Part shown: piece after piece, positions 60,026-64,000 of the stretch
Layout of the letters: every line of letters begins with the position of its first letter
Position numbering within the stretch: the stretch's first letter is position 1
Origin: Bacillota bacterium
GTDB lineage: Bacteria > Bacillota > Clostridia > Christensenellales > SZUA-584
Reading direction: 5' to 3'
DNA: 64,000 nucleotides
Assembly: GCA_023428025.1 (NCBI GenBank)
Contig: JAEYZN010000021.1
Span: 1 to 64,000 of the forward strand
Notes under the pieces: model-generated
What the model was told of the DNA's origin: nothing
The model's input: only the letters and a program-made list of their open reading frames with translations
The model's database searches: none
Made by a program: the position numbers and the translations under genes

Positions 60026-62508
60026 TATGCTGCCTTCCTTTCCTGGCTTGTCGCCTTGAATCTTTTTAATCTCAGTGCGTTTGTCAGCACCGATACGGAA
60101 CTCAAACTCATGGCCGCCGCCGCGAATATCGGGTTGAGCAGCGGACCGCCGAACAGATAGAGCAGACCGGCTGCGATGGGAATACCGACAACGTTGTACC
60201 CGAACGCCCAGAACAGGTTCTGCTTGATATTGCGGATGGTCCTCTTGCTGAGATGGATGGCTGTCGGCACATCCATCAAGTCCGACCGCATCAGCACGAT
60301 GTCCGCGGATTCCATCGCCACGTCGGTGCCGGAGCCGATGGCGATGCCGATATCGGCCTGGGCCAGCGCAGGCGCATCGTTGATGCCGTCGCCCACCATG
60401 GCCACCTTTCGCCCTTCATTCTGCAGCTTCTTGACCTCGTTGGATTTATCCTGCGGCAGCACCTCGGACAGCACCCTGTCGATACCCACCTGACGGGCAA
60501 TGGCTGCGGCGGTCTTCTTGTTGTCTCCGGTGATCATCGCCACTTCGATGCCCATCCTGTGCAGGCTTTCAATAGCCGCGCGGCTGCTTTGTTTCACCAC
60601 GTCCGCCACCGCGATGATACCGGCCAGCGCGCCGTCTATCGCGACGTACATCGGCGTCTTGCCCTCTTCCGCCAACCGGTCGGAAGCTGGCGACCATTCC
60701 GCGAGCGAAATGGTCCTTTCATCCATCAGCTTACGGTTTCCGGCGAGGACTGCGCGTCCGTTCACCACGCCCTGAATCCCGCGACCGGTGATGGCTTCGA
60801 AGTCGTCCACCTTCAGGAACTCCATCCCTTTCTCCCGAGCGCCCTGCACAATGGCCTGCCCCAACGGATGCTCCGAGCCTTTCTCCGCCGACGCCGCGAT
60901 CTGCAGCAATTCGTCCGGATCAGCGCCTTCAGATACAAGCACGTCCGTCACCGTCGGCTTGCCTTCGGTGATGGTGCCGGTCTTGTCGAACACGATGGTG
61001 TTGACCTTGTGCGTGGTCTCCAGCGCCTCGCCGCCTTTTATCAGGATGCCGTTCTCGGCGCCTTTGCCGGTGCCCACCATGATCGCCGTCGGCGTGGCGA
61101 GCCCCAGTGCACAGGGACAGGCGATGACGAGTACCGAGATGAATATGGTCAGCGCAAACTCCAGGTCACGCATACCGAAGAACCATGCGATCCCCGCCAG
61201 GAGCGCAATCACGCAGACAATGGGGACGAAATAGCCGGACACGATATCGGCCATCTTCGCGATCGGTGCTTTGGAGCCCTGCGCGTCTTCCACCAGCTTG
61301 ATGATCTGTGCTAAAGCCGTATCGGAACCGATCTTTTCGGCCTTGAACTGTATAGTGCCGTTGGTGTTCAGTGAGGCGGCGTACACCATGTCGCCCGCCT
61401 TTTTGTCCACCGGCATGCTCTCGCCGGTCAGCATGGACTCGTCGATCGCGGTATGGCCTTCCAGCACAGTGCCGTCCACGGGAATCTTCGCGCCGGGTTT
61501 CACGACAATCACGTCGCCCTTTTCCACCTCGTCGATGGGTATTTCTTTCTCTACGCCGTTCTGTATGATGATGGCCGTTTTCGGCGCGAGCCCCATCAAC
61601 TTTTTGATCGCCTCGCTGGTGCGCCCTTTCGAGACAGCCTCCAGAGATTTGCCCAGCAGAATTAGCGTAATGATCACACCAGCCGTTTCAAAGTATAATG
61701 ACTCCACCATTTTAAAATTGCCGCCTGCGATCTGAAACACGTTGTATATGCTGTAAATCATCGCCGCTGCAGTGCCAATGGCAATCAGCGAGTCCATATT
61801 AGGGCTGCGCTGGATCAATGCCTTGAACCCGACGGTATAGAACTTATAACCCACCCCGATGACCGGGATGACCAGCAGCAGTTCCACCAGCCCATATATC
61901 AGCGAATACTGCATCGGGTCAAGCGCCATGGGAAACGGCAGCCTCACAAACGTGATCATCGGCACCATCGCGATGTAGAAAAGCGGCAGCGTAAACACGG
62001 CAGCGACGATGAACTTTGTCCACAGTGTCCGGATCTCCTTTTGTTTGCGCGCTCTGTCCTCATCGGCGGCGTCGGACTTGGATATCTCCAGGGCCTTGTA
62101 TCCCGCCTTTTCAATGGCCTCTTTGATGACGGATATCCTCACCTGCTGCGGATCATAAGCCACAGTCGCTTTTTCCGTCGCAAAGTTGACGGATACGCTG
62201 GCCACCCCGGGCAGCTTCCGTATGGCTTTTTCCACCCGCTGCGCGCAAGCCGCGCAGGTCATGCCGCCAATCGGTATTGTCACATGGCTGTTGTCTGTAT
62301 TCTCCACCACCTCATAGCCGATCCTGGCGACGGCCTCTTTAATGGCGGCCAACTCAAGGCTGCCCGCATCGTATTCGACAAACAGCTTTTCACTGGCAAG
62401 GTTCACATTCGCCTGCCCAATGCCCGACAGTTTCCGAACGGTTTTCTCAATCCGCTGGGCGCAGGCCGCGCAGGTCATACCTCTTATTCTCAACACCTGA
62501 CTATCCAT
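60025..62508 (-). CDS. copA: Copper-exporting P1B-type ATPase
   Basis: Pumps Cu(I) out of the cytosol. 827 aa. Two N-terminal HMA domains with MTCAACAQR each, eight membrane helices, TGES, the CPC metal site in IACPCALGLATP, phosphorylated DKTGTITEG, HPLG, GDGINDAPAL and the NNxxYN-type end helices. ATG chosen after AGGGGTGA; the longer frame lacks a site. First gene of copA-lipoprotein-copZ. Divergent from an HxlR-type regulator. Confidence 0.96.
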   Translation of the reverse strand: MDSQVLRIRGMTCAACAQRIEKTVRKLSGIGQANVNLASEKLFVEYDAGSLELAAIKEAVARIGYEVVENTDNSHVTIPIGGMTCAACAQRVEKAIRKLPGVASVSVNFATEKATVAYDPQQVRISVIKEAIEKAGYKALEISKSDAADEDRARKQKEIRTLWTKFIVAAVFTLPLFYIAMVPMITFVRLPFPMALDPMQYSLIYGLVELLLVIPVIGVGYKFYTVGFKALIQRSPNMDSLIAIGTAAAMIYSIYNVFQIAGGNFKMVESLYFETAGVIITLILLGKSLEAVSKGRTSEAIKKLMGLAPKTAIIIQNGVEKEIPIDEVEKGDVIVVKPGAKIPVDGTVLEGHTAIDESMLTGESMPVDKKAGDMVYAASLNTNGTIQFKAEKIGSDTALAQIIKLVEDAQGSKAPIAKMADIVSGYFVPIVCVIALLAGIAWFFGMRDLEFALTIFISVLVIACPCALGLATPTAIMVGTGKGAENGILIKGGEALETTHKVNTIVFDKTGTITEGKPTVTDVLVSEGADPDELLQIAASAEKGSEHPLGQAIVQGAREKGMEFLKVDDFEAITGRGIQGVVNGRAVLAGNRKLMDERTISLAEWSPASDRLAEEGKTPMYVAIDGALAGIIAVADVVKQSSRAAIESLHRMGIEVAMITGDNKKTAAAIARQVGIDRVLSEVLPQDKSNEVKKLQNEGRKVAMVGDGINDAPALAQADIGIAIGSGTDVAMESADIVLMRSDLMDVPTAIHLSKRTIRNIKQNLFWAFGYNVVGIPIAAGLLYLFGGPLLNPIFAAAAMSLSSVSVLTNALRLKRFKATSQERKAA

Positions 62509-62570
62509 TCTTGGATCACCCCTTTTATAAAATTCACATGCAGTTGACTGCATTTTGCTCCTGTGCTATC

Positions 62571-62598
62571 ATTATAACCATAGGAATTTTTAAAACAA
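62571..62598 (-). promoter_or_regulatory. Promoter of copA
   Basis: TTGTTT, 16 bases, TATAAT on the minus strand. Confidence 0.65.
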
Positions 62599-62608
62599 GT
62601 ATGCACTT

Positions 62609-62625
62609 TATAGTTCCTTACTATA
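62609..62625. promoter_or_regulatory. Operator-like palindrome between copA and the HxlR gene
   Basis: TATAGT-TCCTT-ACTATA, perfect 6-bp arms, just upstream of the copA -35 box and about 30 bases before the regulator start. Likely site for the HxlR protein. Confidence 0.5.
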
Positions 62626-62654
62626 CTAAATGATACTATGGAGGAAACCGATTA

Positions 62655-63023
62655 ATGAATTGCCATTCCGGCGGACAGAACTGTCCGGTTGACGCGACTT
62701 TAAGGCTGATTGGAGGTAAGTATAAATCCCTTATTTTATGGCACCTCGTCGGCGGGCCGCTGCGCCATGGCGAGCTTCACAAACTGATCCCGCAGGCCAC
62801 GCCCAAAATGCTGACGCAGCAGCTTCGGGAACTGGAAGGCGATAACCTGCTGAAACGCAAGGTCTACCCTGTAGTCCCGCCGAAGGTGGAATATTCGCTG
62901 ACGGATTTTGGCCTCAGTCTCAAGCCGATTCTATCCGCCATGTATGACTGGGGCGCCGATTACATGAAAAACAATCGAATAGAAATAAACTGTTCCATGA
63001 CGCATCACACCGACGGGATATAA
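62655..63023 (+). CDS. HxlR-family transcriptional regulator
   Basis: 122 aa winged helix: CPVDATLRLIGGKYKSLILWHL, LRHGELHKLIPQATPKMLTQQLRELE, KRKVYPVVPPKVEYSLTDFG. The Cys of CPV near residue 10 is the conserved redox/electrophile sensor of the family; two more Cys are present (Cys3, Cys at SINCSM region). GGAGG before ATG. Divergent from copA; may control it. HxlR is not a usual copper regulator (CsoR or CopY are), which is odd. Confidence 0.9.
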   Translation: MNCHSGGQNCPVDATLRLIGGKYKSLILWHLVGGPLRHGELHKLIPQATPKMLTQQLRELEGDNLLKRKVYPVVPPKVEYSLTDFGLSLKPILSAMYDWGADYMKNNRIEINCSMTHHTDGI

Positions 63024-63043
63024 CCGTCCCGATATGTGATGCG

Positions 63044-63283
63044 CTAGCGCCCTGTCCGCTTGCCTGCGGCACTGTCTTTTCGGGCCGCCATATACATCCG
63101 GCTGGCAATGGCGTCAATGATATCGCTGTCTGATACTCGACCAAAATCCGCGTCCACTACAATCTCTTTGCGCGGCAGGCTGACGGATATCTTCCTTATG
63201 CCATCCAGGTCCGCTAACGCCTTCAATATTATTCTTTTACAATTAACACACAGCAGGTTTTCAACACAGTAAACCCGGCTCAT
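63044..63283 (-). CDS. HMA-like small protein, second of a tandem pair
   Basis: 79 aa. HMA-type pattern with CVNC (LLCVNCKRIILKAL), then ISVSLPRKEIVVDADFGRVSDSDIIDAI, ending in a basic tail. Two extra Cys at position 6 and in the motif. Start overlaps the neighbour as ATGA. Probably binds a soft metal; the atypical CxxC context differs from CopZ. Confidence 0.7.
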   Translation of the reverse strand: MSRVYCVENLLCVNCKRIILKALADLDGIRKISVSLPRKEIVVDADFGRVSDSDIIDAIASRMYMAARKDSAAGKRTGR

Positions 63284-63525
63284 ACCATCCGCCTTTCCGA
63301 AGCGCGCGCGGCAACACTTCCTGTGGTCAGTGCTCCATTGATCAGCGTCTGAATATCTCTTTCCGACAAAGTTCCGTCTCGTGATTTTATGGTGACCAAT
63401 TTACTGTCTAAGTTCACGCTGAATGCCACAATATTTTCATTCTCGGCCAGCAAAGTGGCAACATTAAGCAGACACATGCTGCAATACATATTTCGTTGGC
63501 ACAGCCGTACTCTTTTGTAGCGCAT
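63280..63525 (-). CDS. HMA-like small protein, first of a tandem pair
   Basis: 81 aa. NMYCSMCLLNVATLL carries a CxxC metal motif, followed by VAFSVNLDSKLVTIKSRDGTLSERDIQTLI as in HMA folds. Ribosome site is weak (GAATGGAAAC). Co-translated with the next HMA-like gene. Confidence 0.7.
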   Translation of the reverse strand: MRYKRVRLCQRNMYCSMCLLNVATLLAENENIVAFSVNLDSKLVTIKSRDGTLSERDIQTLINGALTTGSVAARASERRMV

Positions 63526-63555
63526 ATGTTTCCATTCTTTTCTTTGTCGTTGGTT

Positions 63556-63708
63556 TTACTCGAGATCAATATCCCCGCCGTTATTCCCGACATCCTCTCT
63601 GTTTCTGCCGTTCTTTTTTTTACTCTTGTCACGGTTCATGACGAAAAAGCCGATGATAATCGCCACGACCGGCAATATACAATGCCAGTGGCTCAGTAAG
63701 AACTCCAT
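63556..63708 (-). CDS. Small membrane protein (50 aa) in the metal block
   Basis: MEFLLSHWHCILPVVAIIIGFFVMNRD then a basic KSKKKNGRNRED tail and an acidic end. One helix with positive-inside tail. GGGAG before ATG. Similar in plan to DUF2933-type proteins of copper operons, but too short to assign. Confidence 0.55.
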   Translation of the reverse strand: MEFLLSHWHCILPVVAIIIGFFVMNRDKSKKKNGRNREDVGNNGGDIDLE

Positions 63709-63737
63709 ATTATGATGCTCCCTTCACTTTTATGTTC

Positions 63738-64000
63738 TCAGCCGCAGCACGAGGGCAATTCGTCCGAGCCGTCATCCTGCGTCGGGGCCACCGCGCCGTC
63801 CTCACCCACCACCGTAATGCTGGAGCGCACCATACCCATCCAGCAGCTAAACACAAAGGTGCCGGACCGGTCGGGTGTAAATTCAATCAGGTTGTCGCCG
63901 GTTTTCAAATCAATTTGCAGATCATATTCCGGGATCACGATGGCGTTGTTGCAGCCGTTCAGGGAACCGCTCGGGGCGTTAAGCGTCCATTTGACCGGGA
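63738..64000 (-). CDS. Cupredoxin-like metal-binding protein, 5' part outside
   Basis: C-terminal 87 residues: WTLNAPSGSLNGCNNAIVIP, EYDLQIDLKTGDNLIEFTP, GTFVFSCWMGMVRSSITVV, the strand and ligand order of cupredoxin_1 proteins (Cys in NGCNN, Cys and Met in SCWMGM), then an acidic tail ending SCCG. Probably exported and copper-binding. Cut by the window edge. Confidence 0.75.
   Translation of the reverse strand, partial: PVKWTLNAPSGSLNGCNNAIVIPEYDLQIDLKTGDNLIEFTPDRSGTFVFSCWMGMVRSSITVVGEDGAVAPTQDDGSDELPSCCG

Noticed and set aside
63496..63699. 67-codon hydrophobic plus-strand frame
   Set aside because: It is antisense to the 50-aa membrane protein and the mini-HMA gene start, and lacks a ribosome site; the minus-strand frame has one and fits the local gene direction.

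Overview
The window reads as chromosomal DNA of an endospore-forming, anaerobic clostridial Firmicute with moderately high GC. The support is a set of spore genes (tgl transglutaminase, tlp, two alpha/beta-type SASP genes, a DUF4489-like protein and other spore-surface candidates), the Firmicutes-type GlgC/GlgD pair, a Na+-pump decarboxylase beta/gamma pair, Gram-positive lipoprotein signals, strong AGGAGG ribosome sites with several GTG/TTG starts, and sigma-K/sigma-G-like promoters in front of the spore genes. Species cannot be named from the sequence.

Layout. 1-5.2 kb: tail of a class III aminotransferase, rpiB, the spore genes tgl, tlp and a DUF4489-like protein, and a GH3 lipoprotein. 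5.4-9 kb: an operon of three receiver-domain proteins (REC-kinase, REC-HDOD, REC-unknown). 9.2-11.7 kb: Cys-rich protein, enolase and two divergent SASP genes, one only 53 aa. 11.7-26.4 kb: a minus-strand glycogen block (phosphoglucomutase, GH13 amylase, glgP, glgA, glgD, glgC, glgB, malQ, PfkB kinase) ending in a wobble-paired terminator, followed by a FadR-type and a MerR/TipAS regulator. 28.3-34.4 kb: M14 peptidase lipoprotein, diguanylate cyclase, YtrA-like regulator with ABC transporter and a clear operator, and oadB/oadG. 34.5-36.9 kb: LuxE/LuxC-type fatty-acid reductase genes without luciferase; luxE carries one in-frame TAA. 36.9-40 kb: spore-surface candidates and a MATE exporter. 40.2-46.4 kb: two-component system plus MacA/MacB-like exporter with a repeat-rich control region. 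46.4-50.7 kb: galE and a 1084-aa fusion of acyl-AMP ligase, acyl carrier protein and alpha-oxoamine synthase. 50.8-55.6 kb: PHP phosphatase, methionine synthase lacking its activation domain, a separate activation-domain protein, and divergent metF. 55.6-57.5 kb: second GGDEF protein, a candidate ~100-nt RNA with its own promoter and terminator, and tRNA-Leu(CAA). 57.9-58.9 kb: decayed ABC-exporter and kinase fragments. 59.1-64 kb: copper/metal block (CopZ, unknown lipoprotein, CopA, HxlR regulator, two tiny HMA-like proteins, a small membrane protein and a cut cupredoxin).

How it fits together: glycogen synthesis and breakdown are packed in one operon-like block, as expected for a cell that stores carbon before sporulation. 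The one-carbon genes form a split MetH-MetF unit. The most unusual content is the lipid chemistry: the ligase-ACP-oxoamine synthase fusion translationally coupled to galE, and the orphan LuxEC pair. The candidate RNA beside the tRNA gene and the receiver-domain trio are the next most interesting items.
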